This document shows, in pieces, positions 1 through 5,235 of a stretch of 6,345 nucleotides of DNA (position 1 is the stretch's first letter; every line of letters starts with the position of its first letter). The position numbers were made by a program, and so were the translations under genes. Under the pieces are notes generated by a model, which made no database searches, was not told where the DNA came from, and saw only the letters and a program-made list of their open reading frames with translations. Source of the DNA: CAYHYG01 sp964360835 (GTDB taxonomy: Bacteria > Patescibacteriota > Patescibacteriia > UBA1558 > 2-01-FULL-52-15); NCBI GenBank assembly GCA_964360835.1, contig CAYHYG010000042.1, forward strand, positions 1 through 6,345, read 5' to 3'.

Positions 1-9
1 TCTGGCTGT

Positions 10-1383
10 ATGATGCAGTTATATAATAGTTTGAGTCGTCGGCGAGAGGAATTTGAGCCGTTACAAAAAAATAACGTCGGTCTCTATACCTGCGGACCTA
101 CTGTTTATGATAACGCCCACATAGGACATTGGCGCGCTTACATTACCTGGGATGTTTTGAAAAGATTATTACGTCGCCACGGTTATCGTGTCGAACATGT
201 AATGAATGTGACCGATGTCGGACATTTGGTTTCTGATGGAGATGAGGGCGAAGATAAAATGGAGATTGGTCGTAAGCGAGAAGGAAAAACTGCTTGGGAA
301 GTAGCTGCTTATTACACCAAATTGTTTGTTGATGGTTTAACACAGTTTAATATTGAACAGCCGACTCATCTGGTGCCGGCGACGGAAACAATCCAAGAGC
401 AGATTGCGCTAGCACTCAAGCTAGACGCTGCAGGCTTTCTCTATCAGACCTCAGATGGAATGTATTTTGATACCTCCAAATTTAAAAGCTACGGTGCCCT
501 GGCTGGATTGGATAAAGTTGAATTGCAAGCTGGAGCGCGTGTGGATATGGGCGAGAAGAAGCATCCGACTGATTTTGCTGTTTGGAAATTTTCACCCAAA
601 GATCAAAAGCGAGATATGGAATGGGAAAGTCCCTGGGGCAAAGGGTTCCCTGGCTGGCATCTGGAGTGCTCGGCTATTGGTATGAAATATCTGGGAGAAA
701 GCTTTGATATTCATACCGGCGGTATCGATCATCTGACGGTGCATCATCCCAATGAAATGGCGCAATCCGAGGCAGTGACAGGTAAACCATTAGCTCATTT
801 CTGGATGCATAATGCATTCTTGAATCTAGGCGATGAGAAAATGTCAAAATCTAAAGGAGGATTCATTACTATTGATGATTTGCGACAACACAGTATAAAG
901 CCATTAGCCTATCGTTATTTTGTCTTGCAGACACATTATCGTAAGACGTTAAATTTTAGTTGGGAAGCTCTGCAAGCGGCCGATACAGGCCTGCAAAATT
1001 TGTATGATCAGGTGGTATTTTTTGATGAGCCGACTAAGCGTGTAGCAGAGTTCGAGAAGAAATTTTTTGAAGCTTTGGATATTGATCTCAATACACCTCA
1101 GGCATTGGCTGTACTTCAGGAATTAATCGGTTCTCACCGGCCGACATCAGAGAAAACAGCTACCATTGCTGTCTTTGATGGCATCCTTGGATTGAATTTA
1201 ATGGAGGAGCGTAAACGTCGTCGAGCTATACCTCAGGTTGCTCGGGGTATTCTCGAGGATCGAAAAAAAACCAGAGCAGAAAATGACTGGCAGAGAGCTG
1301 ATCAACTGCGTGACGAATTGGATAAGCTGGGCGTAGTAGTGAAAGATAGTAAAGACGGACAAACGGCAGCGCTGAAGTATTAA
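10..1383 (+). CDS. cysS: Cysteinyl-tRNA synthetase
   Basis: Cytoplasmic class I aminoacyl-tRNA synthetase that attaches cysteine to tRNA-Cys using ATP. The 457-residue product is close to the usual family length. The HIGH signature is at residues 37-40 and KMSKS at 277-281. The four expected zinc ligands that recognise the cysteine thiol are visible: Cys28 (in TCGPTVYD), Cys220 (in GWHLECSA), His245 and Glu249 (in HHPNEMAQSEA). The C-terminal part (about 340-457) is the helical anticodon-binding region, with a basic helix and the usual ADQLRDEL element. The start is ATG at 10 or the adjacent ATG at 13; both fit the family N-terminus (x-LYNSLSRR). The frame stays open to the left edge and no ribosome-binding site is visible, because only nine bases precede it. 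It converges on the minus-strand gene ending at 1442, with a hairpin between. Complete and intact. Confidence 0.98.
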   Translation: MMQLYNSLSRRREEFEPLQKNNVGLYTCGPTVYDNAHIGHWRAYITWDVLKRLLRRHGYRVEHVMNVTDVGHLVSDGDEGEDKMEIGRKREGKTAWEVAAYYTKLFVDGLTQFNIEQPTHLVPATETIQEQIALALKLDAAGFLYQTSDGMYFDTSKFKSYGALAGLDKVELQAGARVDMGEKKHPTDFAVWKFSPKDQKRDMEWESPWGKGFPGWHLECSAIGMKYLGESFDIHTGGIDHLTVHHPNEMAQSEAVTGKPLAHFWMHNAFLNLGDEKMSKSKGGFITIDDLRQHSIKPLAYRYFVLQTHYRKTLNFSWEALQAADTGLQNLYDQVVFFDEPTKRVAEFEKKFFEALDIDLNTPQALAVLQELIGSHRPTSEKTATIAVFDGILGLNLMEERKRRRAIPQVARGILEDRKKTRAENDWQRADQLRDELDKLGVVVKDSKDGQTAALKY

Positions 1384-1385
1384 AG

Positions 1386-1415
1386 AAACATCCCCGACGC
1401 GTGTCGGGGATGTTT
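1386..1415. terminator. Bidirectional intrinsic terminator between cysS and the 1442-1858 gene
   Basis: A perfect 13-bp inverted repeat (AAACATCCCCGAC and its complement) with a 4-nt loop GCGT starts 3 bases after the cysS stop. The GC-rich core is flanked by A/T, so the stem itself supplies a short T run on each strand. Read on the minus strand, the tail continues TTTCTTT, a better U-tract than on the plus strand (TTTGTCTAG). It sits between convergent genes, so it most likely ends both transcripts. Confidence 0.85.
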
Positions 1416-1441
1416 GTCTAGAAAAATAGACGGTGAGCCAG

Positions 1442-1858
1442 TCACTTGCGAACTTGCAATTTGACAATCTTCCAGCGGGGACCCTGGATTTTTTGGCGCT
1501 GCAACCAGGCTATGGTTTGCCAGGGTTCCCAGCATTTCCAGTCTGGCTCTGACTGCAAGTGATAGCGGCCAAAGGCCAGAATGAGGTCGGGTCTACTCAA
1601 GCCAAGTGTCTCCTGGAGAAATTCCGCCTGAATCATCCAGTGGAAAGACATGATTGTCAACTGGATGATTTCTATCAAAAAACCACAACAGAGGACGGGT
1701 GCAAAAGGCAACAGAAGTTTCCAAGGGATCGGCCTGATCAGCTCCACCATGAGTAGACCGAGGAGGACCGTTGAGAAGACGACTATAGTATCCCGTATAA
1801 TGAGACGTCTTGAATTCCGACTATGCCAGAGCTCGCAGAACATTTTAGCAAAGAACAT
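1442..1858 (-). CDS. Small membrane protein of unknown function, two predicted TM helices
   Basis: I do not recognise the family. The 138-residue product has a basic N-terminus (about 1-22, several Arg), a hydrophobic helix at about 23-41 and a second at about 48-69. Between them is a short IRPIPWK turn. A soluble tail of about 70 residues follows, rich in Trp (five), Gln and basic residues. It is probably an inner-membrane protein with both ends in the cytoplasm (inference from positive charges). The gene is believable despite being unknown: a strong Shine-Dalgarno AAAGGAGG sits 6 nt before the ATG, a consensus -35 lies upstream, and a terminator follows the stop. The long plus-strand frames opposite it lack comparable signals. 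It converges on cysS and diverges from the Cys-rich gene at 1982. The second in-frame ATG (residue 6) is a poorer start because the Shine-Dalgarno spacing fits the first. Confidence 0.8.
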   Translation of the reverse strand: MFFAKMFCELWHSRNSRRLIIRDTIVVFSTVLLGLLMVELIRPIPWKLLLPFAPVLCCGFLIEIIQLTIMSFHWMIQAEFLQETLGLSRPDLILAFGRYHLQSEPDWKCWEPWQTIAWLQRQKIQGPRWKIVKLQVRK

Positions 1859-1864
1859 CTGCCT

Positions 1865-1872
1865 CCTCCTTT
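1865..1872 (-). promoter_or_regulatory. Strong Shine-Dalgarno for the 1442-1858 gene
   Basis: On the minus strand the sequence reads AAAGGAGG, then six bases, then ATG at 1858. This near-full anti-16S match fixes the start codon and is the main proof that this otherwise unrecognised gene is translated. Most plus-strand genes here lack any such site. Confidence 0.85.
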
Positions 1873-1894
1873 GTTTGAACTTGGGGAGCCCACG

Positions 1895-1914
1895 AAGTAA
1901 CCATATGGTTACTT
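1895..1914. repeat. 20-bp perfect palindrome in the divergent intergenic region, candidate operator
   Basis: AAGTAACCATATGGTTACTT is its own reverse complement over all 20 bases. It lies in the 123-bp space between the divergent genes at 1858 and 1982 and covers the position where the minus-strand -10 should be, if TTGACA at 1934-1929 is the -35. A dimeric regulator's operator is the simplest reading. As an RNA hairpin (8-bp stem, ATAT loop) followed by ATTTTTT on the plus strand it also resembles a terminator, but no plus-strand gene lies directly upstream. Confidence 0.6.
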
Positions 1915-1934
1915 ATTTTTTGGACTGTTGTCAA
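1906..1934 (-). promoter_or_regulatory. Putative sigma-70-type promoter for the 1442-1858 gene
   Basis: On the minus strand, TTGACA (1934-1929) is a perfect -35 hexamer. With a 17-bp spacer the -10 would be TAACCA (1911-1906), a poor match lying inside the 20-bp palindrome. A weak -10 embedded in an operator-like dyad is typical of a regulated promoter. The same bases read TTGTCA on the plus strand (1928-1933), so the -35 zone could serve both directions. Confidence 0.45.
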
Positions 1935-1965
1935 GGCAATGAAATGGTATCTATATCTCGAGCCG

Positions 1966-1974
1966 TGATATAAT
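1966..1974 (+). promoter_or_regulatory. Extended -10 (TGATATAAT) just before the Cys-rich gene; likely leaderless start
   Basis: TGATATAAT is a perfect extended -10: TG, one base, then TATAAT. Transcription normally begins about 6-7 nt after the -10, which falls on or next to the ATG at 1982. No Shine-Dalgarno precedes that ATG (the bases are TAATCAT), so the mRNA would be leaderless. No good -35 sits 17 bp upstream, which an extended -10 tolerates. An alternative upstream promoter (TTGTCA 1928-1933 with TATATC 1952-1957, 18-bp spacer) would give a leader of about 18 nt. Confidence 0.6.
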
Positions 1975-1981
1975 TAATCAT

Positions 1982-2704
1982 ATGAATATAAGGAATATTT
2001 CTATTTCTAGCTTGGTCGTTGCGGTGATATTTTTGGCTGTTTATATGTGGAAACAGGAAGTGGTAGCTCCGGAAGTAGCCACGATTGACAATTTTGCAGA
2101 TTGTCTGGCAGCGGGCTACCCTGTGGCCGAGTCATATCCACGACAATGTCGTACTCCAGAAGGGATAATGTTTGTAGAGGAATTAGCCACGACTACCACT
2201 GAGCTCGGAGGTTGCCAAGGCAATGAGAGCTGTCCCATTGGGCAATTTTGTAATCAAGGTATTTGTCAGGTTCCAAGCTATGATTCAAGCTGTAAAGTTG
2301 ACGACGATTGTCTCTTGGTCAACAATGAATTAGCGTATAGCTGTTGCTATGCCGGTGCTTGTCAGGCTATAGATTATTCGGAAAGTAAGTGGGTGGCAGT
2401 TAATGTTGCTGATTATAGCACCAAGAGATCGACCTATTGTCCAGCTGATGATAAATGTGGTCCTGCGCCCGGATGTCCTTCACAGTATACGCCTAGCAAT
2501 TTTGTGGCTCGCTGTCAGCAAAATGTCTGCGTCAAGACGGAACCCGCTGGTTCTGTCCCCAAAGTGCCAGGAGACCAATGTCTAGATGCTTGCGGTGATC
2601 GACGTTGTCAGCCCTTTACGGATTGTTATGGTCCGTCATGTTTGTGCCCGGAAACGATAGAAACCTGTCCCAAGGATTGTGATCCGGTCAATTGGCCCGA
2701 TTGA
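1982..2704 (+). CDS. Membrane-anchored, Cys-rich extracytoplasmic protein
   Basis: Predicted surface or secreted protein of 240 residues; molecular function unknown. A hydrophobic segment at about 9-23 after a short charged N-terminus acts as an uncleaved anchor or signal peptide; no clear lipobox is seen. The rest is extracytoplasmic and holds 24 cysteines, 10% of the protein, an even number consistent with disulfides. Residues 38-66 carry the FxxCxxxGxPVxExxPRxCxxxxGxxFxE motif, which recurs in anchored proteins of Patescibacteria. A compact module (78-95, CQGNESCPIGQFCNQGIC) resembles small Cys-rich knots. Further Cys clusters lie at 104-127, 153-183 and 200-233, ending in a CxCPETxxTCPxDC element. 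There is no Shine-Dalgarno; an extended -10 lies 7 nt before the ATG. It is followed within 11 bp by the PAP2 gene, probably co-transcribed. Confidence 0.85.
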   Translation: MNIRNISISSLVVAVIFLAVYMWKQEVVAPEVATIDNFADCLAAGYPVAESYPRQCRTPEGIMFVEELATTTTELGGCQGNESCPIGQFCNQGICQVPSYDSSCKVDDDCLLVNNELAYSCCYAGACQAIDYSESKWVAVNVADYSTKRSTYCPADDKCGPAPGCPSQYTPSNFVARCQQNVCVKTEPAGSVPKVPGDQCLDACGDRRCQPFTDCYGPSCLCPETIETCPKDCDPVNWPD

Positions 2705-2715
2705 CGTCAAAGTTG

Positions 2716-3672
2716 ATGCCGTCTAACTCTTTAGTTTTTTTGTTGAGAAAATCAATAGCTCTGGCGCTAAGTCTGAGCGTTTTGTATCTGTCATTTATTG
2801 GTATTTTGTTTGATTTCTCTATCCTGATATTGATCGCGACTATTATTGTTGTGATCATTCCGGGTAAAAATCCTCGCCTTTTTTTGGCTGATTGGTCACT
2901 TTTTGGTCTGGGAATTTTTTTCCATACTCTAGTCCGCGGTTTTGCCGATGATATGAAGTTTCCTATCATAGTCGAGCCACTTCTCAATATTGAACGATGG
3001 TTATTTTTTAGCTCGATTCCAACTGTTTGGTTGCAAGACATCTGGCATAATAGTGTCACGGTTCATTGGCACGAATCGGTCTTAGCTTTATTTTATGTTA
3101 GTTTTTTTATCTTTCCCTTTATCGTGGCGTATGTTCTCTGGCTCAAGTCTCGTCGTCAATATTATCAATTTGCGCTAGCTTTTACTTTATTGAACGTAGT
3201 GTCTCTTTTTATATTTGTATTTTTGCCGACTGCGCCACCATGGTATGCAGCCGAGCAGGGTTTTTTTGAATTACAGCGACTGACAGCCGATGCGATAAAA
3301 AGTTTTTATTATGTAGATCAGCATAATTTTTTGTTAATCAACCGAATTTTTCTGACTCCGGAAATTGCTAACCACGTGGCGGCCTTCCCTTCATTGCATT
3401 CTGCCTGGGCCTTCTTGGCATCACTTTTTTCGGTTCATTTTTTTGGGAAGAAGTTTATGTTTCTACATATAATTCCGATCGGAATCTGGCTCAGTGTAGT
3501 CTATTTCGGTGAACATTATGTAGTGGACGTGTTGGCCGGTATAGGTTTGGCTTGGGGTGCGTATAAATTTGTACTCCATCTGGAGAAAAGAAGGGAGATC
3601 AAGTTATCAACTGCTCGCCAGACATGGGTCATCCCTACCTTTCCTCCTTCGGCAAAAAAAGTTAAGCTATAG
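2716..3672 (+). CDS. AUR1-like PAP2-superfamily integral membrane enzyme
   Basis: Multi-pass membrane protein of 318 residues in the PAP2 fold, closest in motif pattern to the AUR1/inositol-phosphorylceramide-synthase branch (PAP2_3). It likely hydrolyses or transfers a lipid-linked phosphate at the outer membrane face. Visible motifs: PTAPPWY at 171-177, the AUR1-type equivalent of the first phosphatase motif; FPSLHS at 224-229 with His228; GEHYVVD at 265-271 with the nucleophile-type His267 and Asp271. Hydrophobic segments lie at about 12-30, 33-49, 61-77, 122-143, 149-171, 225-243, 247-264 and 267-284, with a basic C-terminal tail ending KKVKL. I chose ATG 2716. In-frame TTG codons at 2692, 2701 and 2713 could add up to eight residues, and TTG 2692 would overlap the upstream gene by 13 bases. 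No good Shine-Dalgarno is present, so translation may be coupled to the upstream gene. Substrate is not determinable from sequence. Confidence 0.87.
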   Translation: MPSNSLVFLLRKSIALALSLSVLYLSFIGILFDFSILILIATIIVVIIPGKNPRLFLADWSLFGLGIFFHTLVRGFADDMKFPIIVEPLLNIERWLFFSSIPTVWLQDIWHNSVTVHWHESVLALFYVSFFIFPFIVAYVLWLKSRRQYYQFALAFTLLNVVSLFIFVFLPTAPPWYAAEQGFFELQRLTADAIKSFYYVDQHNFLLINRIFLTPEIANHVAAFPSLHSAWAFLASLFSVHFFGKKFMFLHIIPIGIWLSVVYFGEHYVVDVLAGIGLAWGAYKFVLHLEKRREIKLSTARQTWVIPTFPPSAKKVKL

Positions 3673-3696
3673 CTATTACTATTATCGTTTCAAATT

Positions 3697-4302
3697 ATGA
3701 TCCATGCATTACCCGAATTACCCTATGCCTATGACGCCCTAGAGCCGTATATCGACGCTCAGACCATGGAAATTCATCATACTAAACATCACCAGACGTA
3801 CGTGACTAAGCTCAACGAAGCCCTTGCGACACATCCGGAAATAGCCGATAAGCCCTTGGAATTATTACTAGGTAACCTAAGCGAGGTGCCAGAAGACATC
3901 CGTGGAGCGGTGCGTAATCATGGTGGTGGACATTGGAATCACTCCATGTTTTGGCAAATCATGGGTGCGGGGAGTTCGAGATTAGCTGATGGGATGCTCC
4001 AGCAGGTCATTGATAACACTTTCGGCGATTTTGCCAAATTTCAAGAAGCATTCACTAAGGCCGCCACGACACAATTCGGTAGTGGTTGGGCTTGGTTGGC
4101 CAAAGATTCAAGTTCTAAGTTATCAGTTATTAGTTTGCCTAATCAAGACAATCCTTTGTCTCAAGGTCTGAAACCGATCATGGGCTTGGATATCTGGGAG
4201 CACGCCTATTATCTGAAATATCAGAATAAGCGACCAGATTATATCGAGGCTTGGTGGAATGTAGTAAATTGGGAGCAAGTTGAGAGGAACTTTACCAATT
4301 AA
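3697..4302 (+). CDS. sodA: Superoxide dismutase, Fe/Mn family, Mn-type signature
   Basis: Converts superoxide to oxygen and hydrogen peroxide in the cytoplasm. The 201-residue length is typical. The four metal ligands are present: His27 (MEIHHTKHH), His82 (HWNHSMFW), Asp165 and His169 (LDIWEHAYY). The N-terminus LPYAYDALEPYID and the C-terminal block KRPDYIEAWWNVVNW are textbook. Two positions separating Mn from Fe enzymes point to Mn: Gly78 in the GGGHWNH motif and Gln150 in NQDNPL. Metal use could still be cambialistic. No signal peptide. It starts 24 bp after the PAP2 stop with no Shine-Dalgarno; weak -10-like A/T hexamers at about 3680-3688 may drive a short-leader transcript, otherwise it is read through from the PAP2 gene. 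Confidence 0.97.
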   Translation: MIHALPELPYAYDALEPYIDAQTMEIHHTKHHQTYVTKLNEALATHPEIADKPLELLLGNLSEVPEDIRGAVRNHGGGHWNHSMFWQIMGAGSSRLADGMLQQVIDNTFGDFAKFQEAFTKAATTQFGSGWAWLAKDSSSKLSVISLPNQDNPLSQGLKPIMGLDIWEHAYYLKYQNKRPDYIEAWWNVVNWEQVERNFTN

Positions 4303-4305
4303 TTA

Positions 4306-4338
4306 TTAAGGATTAATGATAATTATTAATAATCTTAA
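4306..4338. repeat. Imperfect AT-rich dyad between sodA and the DUF5654 gene
   Basis: TTAAG-ATTAAT (4306-4317, one bulged G) can pair with ATTAAT-CTTAA (4325-4338, three bulged bases) around a 7-nt loop. Nested in the right arm is the 12-bp palindrome ATTATTAATAAT (4322-4333). It lies immediately upstream of the ATG at 4341 and has no T run after it, so it is not a classical terminator. It may simply reflect AT-rich composition. Confidence 0.3.
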
Positions 4339-4340
4339 AA

Positions 4341-4577
4341 ATGCCTGAAGACACAAAAGTACACGATGAGGTGCGTGAACAGACGGTAGGGTATATCGCT
4401 GGAGCTCTTGGCTTAGTCGCTGGCCTGGCCTGGAATGACGCCATCAAAGGTTTGATCGAATATTTGATTCCCCTGCCAGGTGGTGGTTTGTGGGCTAAAT
4501 TTATCTACGCCTTGATTATTACCCTTGTAGTTGTCTTGGTGACTCGTAAGATGTTGAAGGTTGCGAAGAAAAACTAA
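4341..4577 (+). CDS. DUF5654-family small membrane protein
   Basis: A 78-residue protein with two predicted membrane helices; function unknown in the family. The first hydrophobic segment (about 17-32) carries the GALGLVAGLAWNDAIKGLIE signature I associate with DUF5654, seen in Patescibacteria and archaea. A loop with PLPGGG (44-49) leads to the second helix (about 53-67), followed by a basic end (TRKMLKVAKKN). The hydrophilic N-terminus (1-13) is acidic and mixed-charge. It lies 38 bp after sodA. No Shine-Dalgarno is visible; TAATCT at 4330-4335 is a possible -10 five bases before the ATG. No domain links it to SodA. Confidence 0.85.
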   Translation: MPEDTKVHDEVREQTVGYIAGALGLVAGLAWNDAIKGLIEYLIPLPGGGLWAKFIYALIITLVVVLVTRKMLKVAKKN

Positions 4578-4586
4578 GCTCTAAAC

Positions 4587-4632
4587 ACTAAATACTAAAT
4601 AAATACAAAAGTAAAAAATCAAAATTCAAAAC
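4587..4632. repeat. Left inverted-repeat flank of the four-helix-bundle gene
   Basis: Holds ACTAAATACTAAAT (4587-4600), itself a tandem of ACTAAAT, and AAATTCAAAAC (4622-4632). Both recur in inverted orientation downstream of the gene: 13 of 14 bases match at 5091-5104 and 10 of 11 at 5084-5094. Low-complexity A-rich sequence between them dilutes the significance, but two independent motif pairs in the right orientation are more than expected by chance. Confidence 0.5.
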
Positions 4633-4671
4633 AGGGTTAATTATTTACTATTCGTTATGGAAAACCCTGTT
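4630..4671 (+). promoter_or_regulatory. 9-bp inverted repeat enclosing the four-helix-bundle start codon
   Basis: AACAGGGTT (4630-4638) and its exact complement AACCCTGTT (4663-4671) flank a 24-nt loop that contains the ATG at 4657. In a transcript reading through from upstream this would place the start codon in a hairpin loop and could modulate translation. If transcription starts near 4657 instead (a -10-like TACTAT lies at 4646-4651), the left arm would not be in the RNA and the dyad would act, if at all, as DNA. Confidence 0.4.
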
Positions 4672-5034
4672 AGTGATAAGAAATATGATTTGTTTGATCG
4701 AACTTTGAAATTCGCACAGTTGGTCAGAAGTTTTACACGATCAATTGCTATTACACCTCATAATATAGATGATATTAAGCAATTAATTCGCTCATCAGGA
4801 TCTATTGGTGCGAATTATATCGAGGCAGAGGAGGCTCTTAGCACTAAAGATTTCCTGCATCGAATAAAAATATCGCGCAAGGAAGCTAAGGAAACAGTAT
4901 ACTGGCTAAAGATATTAACTATTGATGATATTTCCCTGACTAAAACTAAGGACAGCTTGCTCGACGAGGCATCACAATTAATGAGGATATTTGGTAAAAT
5001 TGTCAGCGATAAGGAGAAAACTCATAAATTGTAA
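4657..5034 (+). CDS. Four-helix-bundle protein, S23/23S-rRNA intervening-sequence family
   Basis: Small soluble all-helical protein of 125 residues belonging to the family first found in intervening sequences of 23S rRNA genes (TIGR02436). It is structurally related to the accessory protein Avd of diversity-generating retroelements. Family landmarks: YDLFDRTLKFAQLVRSF at 10-26, QLIRSSGSIGANYIEAEEALSTKDF at 42-66, and RIKISRKEAKETVYWLKIL at 69-87. A charged C-terminal helix with no homology cue to partners follows. Biochemical role unknown; RNA binding is inferred from family context. Here it is free-standing in a protein-coding region, not within rRNA. It is flanked by AT-rich inverted repeats and its start codon sits inside a dyad, so it may travel as a small cassette. 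No reverse transcriptase or variable repeat is seen nearby. No Shine-Dalgarno. Confidence 0.94.
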   Translation: MENPVSDKKYDLFDRTLKFAQLVRSFTRSIAITPHNIDDIKQLIRSSGSIGANYIEAEEALSTKDFLHRIKISRKEAKETVYWLKILTIDDISLTKTKDSLLDEASQLMRIFGKIVSDKEKTHKL

Positions 5035-5083
5035 AACAGTGTGATATTTGAGTTTATTGTTTAATTTTTATGGTTTATTTAGA

Positions 5084-5104
5084 GTTTCGAATTTAGCATT
5101 TAGT
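5084..5104. repeat. Right inverted-repeat flank of the four-helix-bundle gene
   Basis: GTTTCGAATTT (5084-5094) and ATTTAGCATTTAGT (5091-5104) are reverse complements, with one mismatch each, of motifs at 4622-4632 and 4587-4600. In this flank the two motifs overlap, whereas on the left they are 21 bases apart, so the ends are related but rearranged. No target-site duplication is obvious outside them. Confidence 0.5.
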
Positions 5105-5113
5105 ATTTATTGT

Positions 5114-5227
5114 ATGCGCAATTATTCCCGCACACGAGGAAATAACAAACGAACATCGTACCGAACGCCATCGACCTGGCGCAATCGTCAAGTGATCAAA
5201 ATAATACGTCGCAAGGTCGGACGTTGA
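5114..5227 (+). CDS. Possible 37-residue Arg-rich microprotein
   Basis: A short frame encoding a strongly basic peptide, starting MRNYSRTRGNNKRTSYR and ending RRKVGR, with ten Arg, mostly polar residues and no Cys. All Arg codons are CGN, and the segment is richer in CpG than the AT-rich flanks, which hints at coding. Its TGA stop (5225-5227) overlaps an in-frame TTG of the next gene and lies 8 bp before that gene's ATG, as in a coupled pair. Against it: no Shine-Dalgarno, no recognised family, and 38 codons can stay open by chance. If real it would be a nucleic-acid-binding peptide (inference from charge only). Confidence 0.35.
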   Translation: MRNYSRTRGNNKRTSYRTPSTWRNRQVIKIIRRKVGR

Positions 5228-5235
5228 GTTTTAAT

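Noticed and set aside
143..685. Frames on the minus strand at 143-343 and the plus strand at 455-685 inside cysS
   Set aside because: Both overlap conserved cysS coding sequence in another frame and show no motif or start signal.
1198..1467. Minus-strand frame of 89 codons crossing the cysS 3' end and the terminator
   Set aside because: It would be translated through the strong 13-bp hairpin, overlaps cysS and the end of the real minus-strand gene, and has no domain content.
1895..1920. Palindrome plus T run as an intrinsic terminator on the plus strand
   Set aside because: Not excluded, but no plus-strand gene ends nearby since cysS already has its own terminator. The overlap with a consensus -35/-10 spacing on the minus strand makes an operator more likely.
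1650..1973. Plus-strand open frame of 107 codons opposite the membrane-protein gene
   Set aside because: It lies mostly antisense to 1442-1858, has no Shine-Dalgarno or family motif, and runs through the palindrome and promoter region; the minus-strand gene has clear start and stop signals. A second plus frame at 1559-1756 fails for the same reasons.
2692..2715. TTG start for the PAP2 gene giving an overlap with the Cys-rich gene
   Set aside because: Possible, but no ribosome-binding site favours it, and ATG 2716 gives a normal N-terminus just before the first hydrophobic segment.
2688..3059. Minus-strand open frame of 123 codons
   Set aside because: Antisense to the PAP2 gene, whose motifs are unmistakable. 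The antisense product is low-complexity and Lys/Arg/Ile-rich, as expected for the complement of Leu/Phe-rich membrane codons.
4578..4656. Diversity-generating retroelement, suggested by the Avd-like four-helix-bundle protein
   Set aside because: No reverse transcriptase, template repeat or variable-repeat target is present in the window; the protein fits the wider S23-type family.
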